NCBI RefSeq assembly: GCF_024713975.1
Contig: NC_091108.1
Span: 4,083,001-4,147,000, forward strand
Direction: 5' to 3'
DNA length: 64,000 nt
Origin: Paralichthys olivaceus
Taxonomy: Eukaryota > Chordata > Actinopteri > Pleuronectiformes > Paralichthyidae
A model generated the notes under the pieces. The model saw nothing but the letters and a program-made list of their open reading frames with translations, was not told the DNA's origin and ran no database searches. This document shows positions 1-14,400 of this stretch, piece by piece; position 1 is the stretch's first letter, and each line of letters begins with the position of its first letter. The translations under genes were made by a program, and so were the position numbers.

Positions 1-1300
1 CACGGCTCGGCGCTGGGTTACCGTCTCTGCCGCTGACCTGTAGTTCAACACTTCCGCGGGGCCTACTGGCAATAAAATCAAAAAATAATCCACGAGGTGT
101 TATTGATGCACACACCGACGAGAATCACCCGAACCCCCAACATCACAGCTACCCAGCAGCCGCCAGCCCAGCACCGAGAAAAGTTGGCAGGCACGAGGGG
201 ACCGTTAAACCGCCGGGACCAGACAACGGTGCCGCCGGCAAAGTGAGCACCGGTCGGCGGCAGGTGGACTCCAAAGTTCCCCGTTAGAAACTCCGGTTAG
301 GGCAAAACAACACAGGTGGTTCACGGAGCTAGCCAGCGTGCTAACCACTAGCACGAACCAACTTCCCAAGCAAACGTTACTCGACCTAGCTTGATGCTGA
401 GCGAGCTAACACCCGCAAACTCTTACCTTTAGCTCCCCGGGATGAACATACACAACATTAACGCTCCCACGCACCAAACTGCAGATTCCAAACCGCACAA
501 ACCCCCGCACAGCGCCGCAGAACAAGTGCAGCACAACACACCCGAGCCCGGTTCTTGCTTGGCACGACTAGTTAGCCGAGTTGGCTAACGTCACCTCGGC
601 TAATTTTCCCCCGTTAACCGCACCGTGCAGGGAGGGAGAATCGTGGCGATGTGAGAAGTAGCCTCCGCCGCTGCTGCTGCTGCCGCCGCCGCCGCTGCTG
701 CTGCTGCTTCCAGCATCGGGCACATGCTAAGTTAGCTCCGCCGCTGGCACAGACGTGAAGTCCATCAACAACACGTTAAGCTAAATGGAGTTAACCGCCT
801 CTGGTGTCACGTTTCGCCGAGGTTTTCATTCCAGCCGCCCGAAGTAGCACGGTTAGCAGCCAAGTAGTAGAATTAGCACTTGGTAACCAGTTAGCAGCTA
901 CGGCTAGCCGCTGCAGGTTTAGCCAAGCTAGCCGATTGTTCCGCGCATAACTTTGCCGATGTATTCGCGTGTCGCCCGCGACGCCGGTCGCTGACATTTC
1001 GGGTGGGATGTTAAATCCAGGTTTTGTCATTCGCTGGGTCGCGGCTCCGGAGCTGGAGACGCACTTCTAACCCGCTTTTGTAGCTCGAGAATTGCACATA
1101 CCTCACTTCCGTACATCTGCTGCACGTTCGGTCGCAGCCATGTTTTCAGTCCAGTCAACTCGTCGGGGTGTGTGAGCCGATGGAGCCGCGCTCGTCCACA
1201 CGCAGCACAACACTGAACATTTCCACCTGTCAGAGACCTCACACTCCCCCGATCACCTCCGTCCGCCGATGCCTGCTCGCGTACAAACAACCGCACACAT
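1..1300 (-). promoter_or_regulatory. CpG-rich promoter and possible 5'UTR exon of the neighbouring minus-strand gene (ZZZ3 by synteny)
   Basis: The first 1.3 kb is CpG-rich, unlike the AT-rich DNA after about 1380. On the minus strand a YY1 consensus (AACATGGCTGC, around 1134-1144) is followed by an ETS-type CGGAAGTG and then a strong splice donor (GAG|GTATGTG, exon end near 1101). A second donor-like AAAG|GTAAGAG lies near 426. YY1 plus ETS just before a donor is typical of a short 5'UTR exon in a housekeeping promoter. No protein-like reading frame continues through it. In human the gene upstream of USP33 on the same strand is ZZZ3, so this is probably its promoter. The gene identity is inference from synteny alone. 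Confidence 0.4.
664..708. repeat. CCG/CTG trinucleotide repeat
   Basis: An interrupted run of CCG and CTG triplets (CTG x4, CCG x4, CTG x5) lies inside the left CpG promoter. It falls in no recognised coding frame and is probably 5'UTR or promoter DNA. Confidence 0.8.
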
Positions 1301-1389
1301 TGTACCGGACTTTGCTTGTCCTCGTTTCACAGTTTCTCACTGAATTAGCACCGAATGCAAAAGGGTTGAGACACTTCATATGACCACAC

Positions 1390-2463
1390 TGTGTTTTCAT
1401 TAAGTTTTTAATAGTGTCAGCAAAAATCAGGGTGGCTCTTACTCAAGTGACGTCCATTATATGCACAAACTTACAGTACAGCATTCTGTTTGCACCCTAT
1501 CAGCCAACACATGAAGCAACAGCCATGCCCACACACAAAAATAATGCCTTTAGTTAATCAGATTGCTGCTGCTGATGGTGGCCGTGATGTGGATTATGTG
1601 CTGCAATATGATTCCTCTGGCTGATTCGGTGAAGACAGATCCAGATCGGGAGTACCGTGCACATTTCATGAGCAGCAACATGCAGTTACATGTGATGTTA
1701 AACTGGGCTTGAGTGTTAAAGCATGCATTCTTAACAGACACCGCCTGCCGCTTATTTTCCTACAAAAACAAAAGAGAAGAATCTATCAACATCATAATAA
1801 ATCACTCCCTTCTCTGATAAATAACCAAGTGCTGAATCCTGATCGACACACTGTCACCATCAGTACTGGTACATTCAAATACAAACCAGACATTTGCGGG
1901 ATCATGCCAATTCGTTTGCATACAGAACAGTGCAAAACACAAAATTCATACCTGAGACTAGTCGGTATTTAGTCCCTTCATCACCTTAGGATTTTCTTCA
2001 TGGTAATTGTCACATTTTTGCTCGCCTCGCCATTCATTCAACAATATTCTCTTACACAACAGGAAAAATGTGAGATATATGTACAGCAAAATGTATAATG
2101 ATCCGTCAAGACACTTGGACAAACAATATGTGCTCATTTGGTCAAGAAGAGAAAAAGGACATATGGCATTCAGTGGAATTTTTAGCTGCACATACTTTAA
2201 AATGCTCAGTTCTGAAAACAACCTGACACATGAATACTACAGTGCTAATAGAAATCAAAGAGCTCTTTATACATATTTGTACAAAATGACAAAGCTTTTT
2301 CTTAGACATGTTATTTCCATCCATGTCAGGGTGTCAAAGGCTTTCATGTGGCCGTAAAGGTGAGGTCCTTTGCTTCAATGCTTTTGAAAATAAAAGTCAA
2401 GTGCAAAATAAACAGGCTTTAATTTTCTCGAATGTTTTCCACTGTTTGCTCCCAAGTGCTTGA
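1390..2463 (-). other. USP33 3'UTR
   Basis: AT-rich sequence follows the USP33 stop codon, with no coding exon recognisable on either strand. It ends at the candidate ATTAAA signal. The short reading frames here have no family resemblance. Confidence 0.55.
1407..1412 (-). terminator. Candidate poly(A) signal of USP33
   Basis: On the minus strand this reads ATTAAA, the commonest variant poly(A) signal, about 1.05 kb after the USP33 stop and just before the neighbour's CpG promoter. I saw no canonical AATAAA nearer the promoter in this orientation. Cleavage would fall near 1385-1395. Confidence 0.4.
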
Positions 2464-5400
2464 TTAAACAGAGCGCGTCTCCACCTCGATCTTCTCCTCC
2501 GACTGCGACGATTCGGCTTCCTGGTGCGTTACGTTTGGCCGCACCGTCACCAGCGGACCCCCGCCATAGATGGAGTGGAGGAAGTTCCACGTCTCTTCGG
2601 AGATCTGCCCCGAATCCGCTCCTGCAGGGTGAGAGGGAACAAACACTCAGACACAACAAATATCTACACGGTTCAAAGCACAGCAACATTTCCCAGAGGC
2701 TCTGCAATACAAACAAAAAGGTTTTCTTCATTTTATGCTTCTTTCAATTCCCGAATGAAGATTCAAAACAACAAAACAATATGACTCATAATAATAATAA
2801 TAACAGTACCTTGTTTGAGTGTTAAATGGCCGTTCTTGTTTACTGTTATCTTGGAATTATCAATGGGTCCCGGTGGATCTTAAAGATGAAGAAAGACAAT
2901 TAGTAATATTATTCACAGCAGTAACACACACCTATTTTATTTTATTTCAGACATACATTCTGTTCAAATCGTTTTAAAGAGCAATGAAGTTAAAAGCACT
3001 TCCTGCACCCCACTTGCTACAGCAAGCAAACAAATATTAGAGGAGCAGAAGTCAGAGGAGAAGACACGTTTGCAGACGTGCCAGATGGAAGCTGTTATAA
3101 ATAGATATGACATTACAAAGCAAGGAAAGGGGGAAAAAAACGAGAGCAAGTGGAATAAAAATGAAATAAAAACCGGAAGCTTCCTTCTGCTGCAGCAGGA
3201 GGGAATCTTGACTCAGGGGACTGAGGCAAACGCTTTGAAGATAAATCGAGAGAAGAAACGGGACTCCTCCGTTTCTTTTGAACACAAGCTGTTTTTGCTA
3301 ATAAGAGGATGTCCCATATAAAACAGCTAATTTGCTATTCTCTCCTTCTCACACATGTATAGATGTGACATGTGTCGTTTGATTGTAAATGTACATTGAA
3401 CAAAATCACAGCAAACAGATTCATCACAACCAATCACCAGGAATCCAAGTTTAAAGACAACTTTTAAAAAGGACATTTAAACCAGATAGGGGCTGGAAAG
3501 GCAAGACTTCTGTCCAATCACCATTGTCTTTTCCTTTGACAAAGCCCTCCCACTCGCGGAACCACTGCATGCTGATGCAGTATATGACCACTGGAGACTC
3601 CTCCTCCTGGAACGCCTTGTTCAACTTCAGAGAGGGAAGAGAGGGAGAGAGGAAATGGGGGAGGAGTGAGCAGCAGAGACAAGAGGGAGGAGAGAGGATG
3701 AAAAGGGATGGGGAGGAGAAACAGGGGGGGATGGGAGCAAAAAGAAAATAAGTGAGGTTTAAAGGATTTACAGGAGAGGAGATGGAAAACCTAATCAATT
3801 CTCTCTGGTTCTTATTCCAATTAAGGGCAGTCTTAGCACCACACAGCACCAATTTCATCTTTCTTGGAAATGACACAATCCCTGCTCTTCTTGTTCACTG
3901 CTCACTGAAGCTAATAACGTGCATCTGTCTCAATGCATTAATCATTAGGCTTTCATCAGACTCACACCTCTCATCTCCTGCCGGGTGACAAGCACCAACA
4001 CATGCAGTCTATCAACTGGTTAAATAGACTGGACAATACATCCTGCACAGCATATAATCAGTGAGTGACGGCTGCACATAGGCTAACTGGCACATGAAGA
4101 ATTATCAATCACATTTAATTTTTACTGCATTTGGCTAAAAGTTTCCGTTGCTGCTCCTGATTTTGCTGACAAACGTTTGGTTTAAAAGTCTTACCCGGAC
4201 AAACATGTCCAGCTCCGACTTGCGCCGTTTCTCCAGTTTTTCTATCTCAACCTGGCACGTGTGGCAAACGTACAGGTGGTTGACAGCTGGTCCTCCTCCA
4301 TACCTGCAGAGATGAGTCCACATTAGCTCACACAGATTGAATTAGCACAACAAAGATACGATAGTATGTGCACATATGAGAACAATGGGAATGATGTAAG
4401 ATCTGAGAGTGTTTAAGGCCTCCAGTCAAAGCTGGCCTGTCTGCTGTATGTACCTGCTGTAGAGGTGATCCCACACGTTCTGCGGCAGCATTATCACCAG
4501 GTCATCAATGAACGATGCTTTGTTGGGTGGAACGCCTGATGGAACAGTGGAACATTTTAAAATGTAACGATTGTGTGTAGAGACGTCACAGAGAACACTT
4601 TTGTTATGGATCGGTTTTGGAAATATTCGGGTTATAAATAGATAAATAGGCCAAGAAGTTGAACAATATATATTTTAAATACATCTTAAAATACTTTCCC
4701 ATTTTCAAGCCTTAAAATCCTGAAATCATGTGAGAAAGAAAAAAGGCAAAACTAGGACACAGCAAAGCAGCTAAATGTGTGCACGCAGAAAAAGCAGTGG
4801 CGTTTTGCTTCAACACAGACAACTGGCAAGATAATGTAACTGCATAATAAAATGTGATGCTTAAATGCTAGTAGAAGTAAAACCTATAATTGTATTACTT
4901 TAATTAGTAGCAGTCATTCAGTGTGGGTAATTAAATTATCTTTATTTAAATTATTAATATTATGTAATATTCCTAATTTTTGTGCATATAAAAACATTGT
5001 TATTTTTGTCATGTTATGGCTCTCTGAAAAATCTCTCCTGGAGAAACGCTGCCAGAGACGCTAATAAAGGCCTTATGTAGCAAAATATATGTTTCTAATA
5101 ACAGCCTTGGTAAAGAAACGGAAAGTGGAAATAAGCTGACATACTTTGGAACTGGATGGAAAAAGAAACAACCGTCCACACTGCTGCAAAACAATCATGG
5201 TTTTACTGCACTGATATAATCTAACCAGCCAGTTGTACTAGTATCTGCGAAGAGGAAAATAAAACCTGGGTGTTCTTATTTTCACTATATGCACATTCTC
5301 TACTGCCACTATGACCCAACAGCTTTATTATAAATTCACATTTTCCTACTTAAATTTCAATTCTATCATTTCTGGCTTGAATCGAGGACAGAAAAGGAAC

Positions 5401-8400
5401 AGAGCGTGATTGGCACAAACCCTTCAAGAATCTTTCCCTCTTCCCGTCTAAAGGGAGAAAGATGGATAATCTGCACAAAGAAGGGTGAAAACCCCCCTTT
5501 TGAAGTCTGCTATGTTGTCAGGGGAATATTCTACAGTCTTTGTCAAAGTGAAAAGTCCCTGTCCAAGATGAAAGCAAGAGCTCTGATCAGTGGGGTCACA
5601 GCACAATCTTTCCCTCAGACTGTTGAGACACAAGGCGAGGAGACGGATCCGTTTTGACCTCTGGGCGGTTTCAGTAAGAAAACAATTGTGTCATTCGTAC
5701 CTCCATGCGAACACAGGAAGTCGTCATTGGAAATAGGACCCGGCTCAGCAAAGGTCTTGAACTTGTTGAGCCACTGGCGGGAGATGTAGAATTGCAGAAG
5801 GCTGGGCTCCATCATGCTGAATAAACCCGACACCCTCCTACGTTCTTTCACTGCGTCCTCGTTGCTCTTTCTGTGACAGGAACAGACCACAGATGAATCA
5901 TTGTCGCAACAGAGTAATCAAAAGTAAGATGCAAGTTATGAATATCAGAGCAGCACAGTGGAACCTGAAATGTTACATGGAGGACTGCGTCTAGGTCAGT
6001 GTAGCTACTCAAGTCTAGTGTGATAACTTACTTATAGAAGAGCACATAAGCTTCAGCGTTCTGGACACAGGATTCAGACACCTCGGTCACACTTTGGTCG
6101 TCAAATTCATACCACAGATTGTTCGCATCGTTCCTGCAGTAGGCTATGTAGTGGCCACCTGGGATTAGACGAGAGGGACGGCGTTAGAGCAGCATTCACA
6201 AACCTAACAAGTACATGTGAAATATTTCTCCACACGCTAATGAATGCAGGACACTCCTATGTGCCAACTGATGGCAGATGCACCAGTCTGATGCAGAAAG
6301 GGGAGCGACTGAGCCCACTCACTGCTGGCAGTGCCGTGGTGACAGATGACTGACAGCAGGTCATAGTTGGTGGTCTGGGCGGAACTGTCCTTGGCCAGGA
6401 AAGGCTGCAGATCCAAGCCCTCCAGCGGGAAGGAGACGTGGGTGCCGATCTTGGTAGAGAACATCAGTTCGTGTCTGAAGCGTTTCAAGTGGATACACAA
6501 GATCTGGAGTAAACACAAATAACATTTTATTTTAGAAATGTGTATGAAAACACAGAGGATTAAGAGTCTTTTTTAATGATACAAAGTATTAGAGTTGTCT
6601 GCATACCTCTGGCAAACTTTGCATTTTACAAAATTTTACTCCGTTTCGTAATCTAAGAGAAAAAAAGACAAAGAAAATGGGTATTTATTTTTTATTCATG
6701 TGAAATCAAGTTTAATTTTTAAGGCACTGAAAATGCTGTACTCACTTCTTGCATTTTTCACAGCTGTACATGTTGTCTCCTGGAAAATAACAAACACCGT
6801 TATCAAGGCATCAGTCTCAGTGTTTGTGTTGGCAGAACAGATTTACACCCACTTGCTTACCCTTTAGTTCATCTCTGGCGAAGAAAGCTGCAAGACAATC
6901 TTGTAGCGTAACCACTGGACCCCAGAACCAACTAAACAAGAGCACATTTTGAAAAACAGGGCAAAGAGCTACAAATGCCTGGTGTGAAAATATAAATAAA
7001 TATAGCTTTGATATCATACACACACACACACACACACACACCTCTTGATGTATTCCATGACGAAAGCAATCCAGCCCTGTGGTGCATAAGCTTCCCCGCA
7101 GGAGCCTGCTTTTACCATGGAGGTCTGGTGGGTGGAGGAGTGGAGCTTGGCCAGGTCTTCCTTCCCCGGGATGGGCAACGAGATATCCTGGAAGTTCTCC
7201 AGGGTCACAGAAACCTGCCAGACACAGAGCACATGCACAGCTATTTGTAAATAACCACATTTCAAAATGGGTCTTATTTAAGGATTTGTTTTCTTTCAGT
7301 GAATATTATGTTCAGTGCAGCATAAACATCACAATATGTGAAATAACTGAAATCTCCACAATCCTGTTGTGTGTAAAGAGAACTGACCCGATCACAGGTG
7401 AGGCACTGAACCGAGCTGACAATGGTCCCATCGAACACGTCTGAGATCACACTGCGGTATTTCTTCTGGCGCTTGTTCTTTGGTGGAGAGAATGTGGTCA
7501 CTGCTGTGGAAGTCAGACAGAGGGAGAGAAACGTGAGAACAATATACACACTTGGGTAGTCTGTGTATTCTGAAAGAACAGTGCTGACCAGAACCATAAA
7601 TTATCAAGCTTTTAGTTTAGATGTGACAGATTATCCAGAAATACCTTTCTTATGTGCAGGGTTTATACTGGGCCAGCCAGAGGCAGCTTTGGGTGGGCTG
7701 CTGGAGATTTTGGGAATGTGTCCCTCCATTGGGACTGGACTCTGAGGTCTTGTGGAGTTGGATATCTGGATGTCTGGGAAGGAATCTAAAGGGAAGCAAG
7801 GTAAATAGAGTTGTAATCCTTTATCTGTGCAGTAGCACTAGCAAAATTAAAGACAATATTAATATGATAGAGAGTGCAAGGGAGCGTGCTTCGTCATTAT
7901 AATTACCTGATGTTCTGCCCTGAACCTTGATGGCTCCCTGGCTGCTGATAATAGGTGTGTTCTCTGTGGTTGTGTCAACATCTTTGTCCATGTCCCCTCC
8001 AGAGCTTCCACCCATGACACCATGAACTCCAACACGATACAGATCATTAATCATGTTCTTCTCCTTCTGCCACTCCCTGTTGGCCTGTATCTCATCTTGC
8101 TCCGGAATCAGCATCTCAGCCTCGTTGTTGTCTTCCACATGCACGTTCCCGCCCTGCACCTCGTTATCAGCGCGATCGCTGCTGCCGCAGGACTCACACG
8201 ACTGGAAGTCGTCTGACTGACTGTGGTGGTCCTCCTCTGGGCTGTCGTCTACTGTGATGCCGTTGGACTGGTCATAGGGCTCAGGCAGAACCTCCTTCAG
8301 CTCCTCGTGGAGTTGATCCATCAAGCAGCGCAGAAACTCCTGGGAGTCCTGGAGAGCGGAAAAATATTTATTTTCAACCAGATGTCTTGAATAATTTTAC

Positions 8401-11400
8401 TAATTTGGTCCTGTATAGAACTATAAAGTATAAAACAGAACAAATTCTTCCTACATATAATCAAGTTTGACAAACACAACAAAGCTTTTCCCAAAGATAT
8501 TGCTTTCTGATTACAGGTAACAACCACTTCTTATTTATCCTAATTCTTCATCAGAAATCTGAACAAATGCTCGTGAACGTGTTATCAAACTTAATGAACC
8601 TCAGACATCCGATCTCCTGCTCAAGCCAAATGAACGCCCCTCTCCCAGGACCTGGAATGTTGACTTCATTCATAGTAATGCTAATTCCAAGGCTGTGAAG
8701 CCCAACATAGCGTGACAAATGAATATTCCTCAGCTAACTCCTCTGAATAAACACTGGCGAGCTGGGAGGAAACAGGCTCTTTTATCGTTTCACCAGTCAG
8801 GCATATAAATCCCTTATTTACTGACACTGGACAAAGACTAGACCTTCTGCAGCAAAAATGTCTTTTAAAATCCTTTATATGAACAAAGCATGAGTCTGGA
8901 ATCAAACAGTTTATGTTTAATGTGAGAATTTGTGTGTGCATGAAAAGTCTGCAGCTCTGAGTTAGTGAGGGGCAAAGGATTTAAGTTTATGGTTCGAGCT
9001 GGAGTGAATGTAATTTCAGTAAAGGAATGAGCACTGAGGGTTATGGAGTGGAAAAGAAGACTATGTGATCTGGGACAACTTTATAATATGGACATTAGAC
9101 CCATTAAAACCGCAGCTGAGCACAAAGTTAAACTCGAGGAAATGTTTCGTGACGAGCAAGTTTTTGTGTTTCATGCTGTACACAAACATCATAAATAAAG
9201 TAAAATCGATAAAATACTCATTGTTTCAGTATTACATTCACATTTACACAAAAGGCCGAAGCAAAAAATCCACATCATAACTTACTTTTCAAGGTATCAA
9301 AGTCACAATGTCAGTAGTTAATATTTAGCAATCTATCTATAATGCAGTTGTGTATGTATATCATGTATATTTTACCATCTGTGACGACTCACCTGCTGAG
9401 AATATCCCCTGAACATGGGATTTATGGATTTGATCCCTTGGAACAAGTTGGTTGGGACGACGTAGGAGGGTCTGTAATGTGACAATACACAGCCTGGTGA
9501 ATAAAAGTATTGCCATAAACAATACCATAATACAGTTTAACATCATAGAGAGGAAAAATCTGCTTCTATAGAGATGTGAACTTATAATATCATCTGTTCT
9601 ATTCACTATATCAGATGACATTCGTGAATTCTGAAGTAAGCTGTGGCTTGTGGGAAAACGTATATGTACTTTTAACTCAAACAACAACCGGTGCAACAAA
9701 AAGAAACCACCTACCTGTTCTTGTGCCACAGGTCTGAAACTAGTTTCTGGTAACTTTTGCAGAGTGCAGGTTTCTTGTCTGTCCTCACCATGCCACCACA
9801 TTCAAGAAAGAACTGCGTCAACGGCGGGCTGCAGCAGAGAGAGGGTTGAATTCATCACATGTGGGGACGAAACAGGCTTTTACTAATATAATATTTGACT
9901 GAGGATTTATTTCTTGTTGAGAGAACTAGATATATATAATATATATATATATATAATATAATTTGGCGAGATTGTGTTATGTTGATAGATACCGGAACAA
10001 ATGCTAATAATTTTAGAGTTCACACCAAACAGAAAAATACTCAAATGGAAAGGAGATCCAGATCCAGTTCAGCATTTCTACACAGTTCTGTATTTTTCAT
10101 TTATTTCATTTCACTTGCAAAGTGAGAAAACTCCCAGGACTCTGGAAATCGCTGATAAAGAGAAACAGCTGAGGAGATTCTATTTGATGTATACAGAGCG
10201 GATTTTGCCAGAAAGAGACAAACTACAGGATGAACAAGGCATTGAGTGTTCCCTTCCCTTGGCGAGAGAAACGTCCTTCTAACGTATTAATGACCCGACA
10301 GAAAGTTGAGGAAGCATGTGTTCAAACAGAAACAACATCAAAGTGAAGTTTCAGAAGACGTCCCTCCTTCTGCAGCTGTGTGACTCACTTTCTCCTATTT
10401 CTGGAATGTGATTTAGATTGCAAATTTTGACCCACATCTTTCTCCATTAGGCTTGAATCCAGACGAGGCATCATCAGTTTAATTTAAAAAAAAAAGAAAA
10501 AAAAGATGCAGCCTCTGAGGAGAATAAAGTGCGAGATAAAGAGTAAGCAATAACACAGCTTCACACGCTGCTGCTGCTGCTGCTGAGTACCAATTTAAGC
10601 GACCGCACCAACAATCCAATCAAGAAGACTGAATCAGGTATTGGCAATTCAGTAAACAGCAACAAAACGAGGGTGAGTGGGAGAGAAAGGCACAAAAAGA
10701 CAGGGTGAGAGAGGGAAAAAGAAAAGAGGAGGAGAGGGGGCATGGCAGATGGGGAAAGAGTTGGTGTTCATTTGTAACAGAAGACCCTACAGGGATCTAC
10801 AAAAGGCCATTTCTGCCATCTCAAATGGTGCACTGCAGCAATTTTCACTCAGCCGTCACTCTCCCAAATGAGCACAGCCACGGTCGTTTCTCACAGTCAA
10901 CCAGAAGCAGGCAGCCAGGGAATAAAGAATATAAAAAAAAGAGCAAATGGCTACTGAAGAGAAGCGCCTTGGAAGAGCAGAGTCACAGAAAGGGGGACGT
11001 GGAGAAGATATGTTGACAGAGGGACAGCGGAAAGGTAAACAGAGTGTGAGGTCTCACCAGTTGGACAGGGCCTGGAGGGCAGCGTTCATGTAGCAGGTGT
11101 TGCCGATGTTCTTCAGCCCCGTCAGGCCTGAGGGACAGAGAAACACACAGAGGAAATTAAAACCACTTACTCATCAAACTCGTGTGAATTTGATGGCAGG
11201 CAGGAACCATTTACATTAGCAAGACAACCCTTTCCATTTCTTTATTAATATTTTACAATGAGAGCAGAGAAAGTGGCCGCCTGATGTATTTTAAATCAAC
11301 TATGATGGATGAACTCAGATGTTGTTTTTCCAAGTAAAGCAGAGAAAAGTTATCCATCATCTCATACGCGGGATGTCAGAGTCGCGTCAGACAAAACACA

Positions 11401-14400
11401 GCTGGTAATATTAATGCATTTTCCGACTCCTACTATTAGGAAGTATAATGTTGCCAAGGAGTCAGTGAAGTTAGTTAACTGTGGGCTAAGCCTCAAGCCC
11501 TGTTTTTTTTTTTTTTTTTTACATTTTGTCAACTTTGACGTTTATAAAAGTATTAGCTCTTAGCAGGTCCGGTTTGTAATATACCCATGAGTGTCCAGAC
11601 AATTATCCTTTTTACAGAGAAAACTTTAAAATGTGATGATTCTCAGGCAAGTTCTGCAGTCAGAGGGGGGGGAGCAACTCTTTTTTTTTCTAAGAGGATT
11701 TATTTTGTGAGAGACACTGGGGGATAATCGTCTTCTCGGAAGCTGAAGGTCAGACTGAATCTAAAAATACGGGGATAATTTCTGCTGTAGTTGTTCAAAT
11801 TTGACTGAGCTATGACTCGGTAGGAAGCAGCAGTCAGACTGAAAAACCTTAATTGCCCTCCATGAGGCATGTGTCACATCCGCTGCTGCAGCTCCAGTTG
11901 TTGACCACAATGGAGCAAAATCAGCCAAATCACAATAACTAGATTCACATCGGAGCGAGGCTTGCCTCTGATTTCACATGACCAGACGTTACTCTCACAG
12001 AGCCTAATTACTCCTCCTCCTAATCATATGATCCGTGTTACAAAAATAACCAAAAGCTGTGACTGCTGCCAAAACCACGAGCCGCACCGCATGAAGTTCA
12101 ACATAGCATATGTCATTCGGAGAAGCCGGTTTGTATCTCACTGTGTTAGAAGACATTATTTGCATTGGATGCCTCTGGTGGGATTGAAGCTCTCAACACT
12201 GAAGTGTGAGCTGCACAGAAGCAGACTGGAGTTCTGCTGTGGAGTCACGTATGGTGCTCTGTAATTTCTTTGCATTTTTGTGGTATGGGTCTACTCAGCC
12301 GTCATCGGCAGCTCTTTGCGTTCCAGATGATGTTTCCGGATGTTGACCGGGGTCTCTGCGGTGCGTTCAAGAACAACTTTTAACACTTGAGGCGTCAGTT
12401 CCTACTTTGAAGTCTGCTTGGTGTGTCAGCGTCTTTTAAAACGCTCACTTCGATGCAACCGTTCTCTTATTAAATCCAACTACAAGCTTTTCTTTGAACT
12501 AAAGCAGCAGCTGATTACCGAGGTCCTGTGTCTGAGGGTTTCAATTTTAATTCTGTCACACTTGAAGATAACATTTTATTACATTTTATTCACCTCACTC
12601 ACTTCAGAAGTATAAGATTTAAAAATGATAATATTGGAAAGAAAAATGTCTATTGCAGCAGCACTGAAACTCTAGATATGGACATCTAGCAAATTTAAAT
12701 TTTTAAATTTAAATGAGACATTTATGTTCAAATAAATTTATTGAATTGTTGCTGATATTTGTGGAAATAGCTGGTATTTGGTTTGTTGTATTGCAGTTGA
12801 CTGATTTTTAATTATATAATGATCTTATTCCTTATTTAAGCTCGTGTCATTGATGTTATTATGACGCACAACAATTCCTCTGCGTAAACTGACCTCTCGC
12901 CCGCCGGTCCTCCTCTTCCTCAGTCTCCATGTCCAGGTCTTCACAGCCTCCATTAGGGGGCACTCTCAGAGAGGTTGGGCTCCCAGGGGCCCTGCTGCTG
13001 TCCTGGAGGAACAACAACACACGCCAGCATGGTCATAAAAAGTATTATCCAGTAAATTAATAACTGTACAACTTGACTGGGAGTTCAGACTGAGGGAATT
13101 TATCATTCAGTATGACAGCATAGTTATGTAACTAAGTGATAATATAGTAAGCATGCAGTGTAAACCTTTCTATTCAATCATCAGTCTGGCAAATAGAAAA
13201 CATTCATGATGCTTTTCGTTGTTTAACTTCAAACCTGCCTCTGACTTAGTAAATAAATATATTTCAGCTTTAAACTGTATGTTTGATATAATCTGTAATA
13301 AACAGATGGGAGTCTGCTGTTACCTGGCCAGCGCTCTGTAGAGGGGAAAGGGGTTTGCTGTTGGCGCGGGGCGAGTGCGGACCGAGTTTTCGCTCCAGGA
13401 AAACCTCCTTGCCGCAGGCGTAGCACCACACCCGCAGCGTGGTCAGGTTCACCGTCAGGTTGTGCCGCGTCTCCTGCACACAAAGTTGTCAAAAGAAAAA
13501 CATTTTGTGAATAGAAAGTATAAACAAAGTGAAAAAAAAACTGTTAATATTTATCCCAGAACAGTTGATAAAGCACGTTTTCACTTTGTTATCAACAAGA
13601 TGCTTTGTAATCTTAAACACAATCTTCCTATCAGTTTCTCATTAGTACATGTTGCTTTGGCTCTTATGTAACAGATACACAGTAGGTGTGACTGCTCCTG
13701 CCTTGGTCTGCGAAACTCTTTGGTGTACAAACTCTAATTGTGGCACAGCCAACAGACTAATTATTATAGTCTAGTTATTGACAGAAAAAGTGTATAAGAG
13801 GACTTCAAGTCTGAAAATTATAGAAAAAGAGAAAACTGCAGCACATATAAACCTCGATTCTATTGACAAATCTGATGATGATTAAGCCAAAAAATTGTTG
13901 AAGGAAATTGGTCTCAAGTTTGTTGTGAAACTACTTGTTTAATCGTACCAAAGGTCCAAACATATTCAGTTTATCAAAACCCTTACAACAGAGATACTGG
14001 AACACGGCCATTTTTTTGTATTTGTGCAAGAAAATCAATTGAATCATTTTCTGTCGAAACTAGTGCAGACTTCTGCTGCTGTGTTGAAATGGTCGAGTTC
14101 TGCTGACCCACTGCTGCTGTGACAAACACCAGCAGCCTGGCAGGTCGACAGGAACCTGAACGTGAGCAGCTGCCGACCAGCAGACTCTACATTATTCATC
14201 AAGGCTGCGTAAGCCTTCACACAGAGGGGCACAGCCGAGCAGGGCGGACTGAGGGAACACACCAGACCATGAAACTTCCCCCGTTTAAATCATTTATGAA
14301 GGGAAGTACAGCAGGTAGGGGCATTAATAACAAGCTGGATTTATGGGTCTTAGAGGATGTTTCACCAACCCGCCTAATGTGTTCTATTACAATGAAGTGT

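Noticed and set aside
6955-6990. Candidate USP33 microexon (minus strand, acceptor CACACCAG)
   Set aside because: Its first residues look tempting, but in the required phase it meets TAG after three codons and has no good donor.
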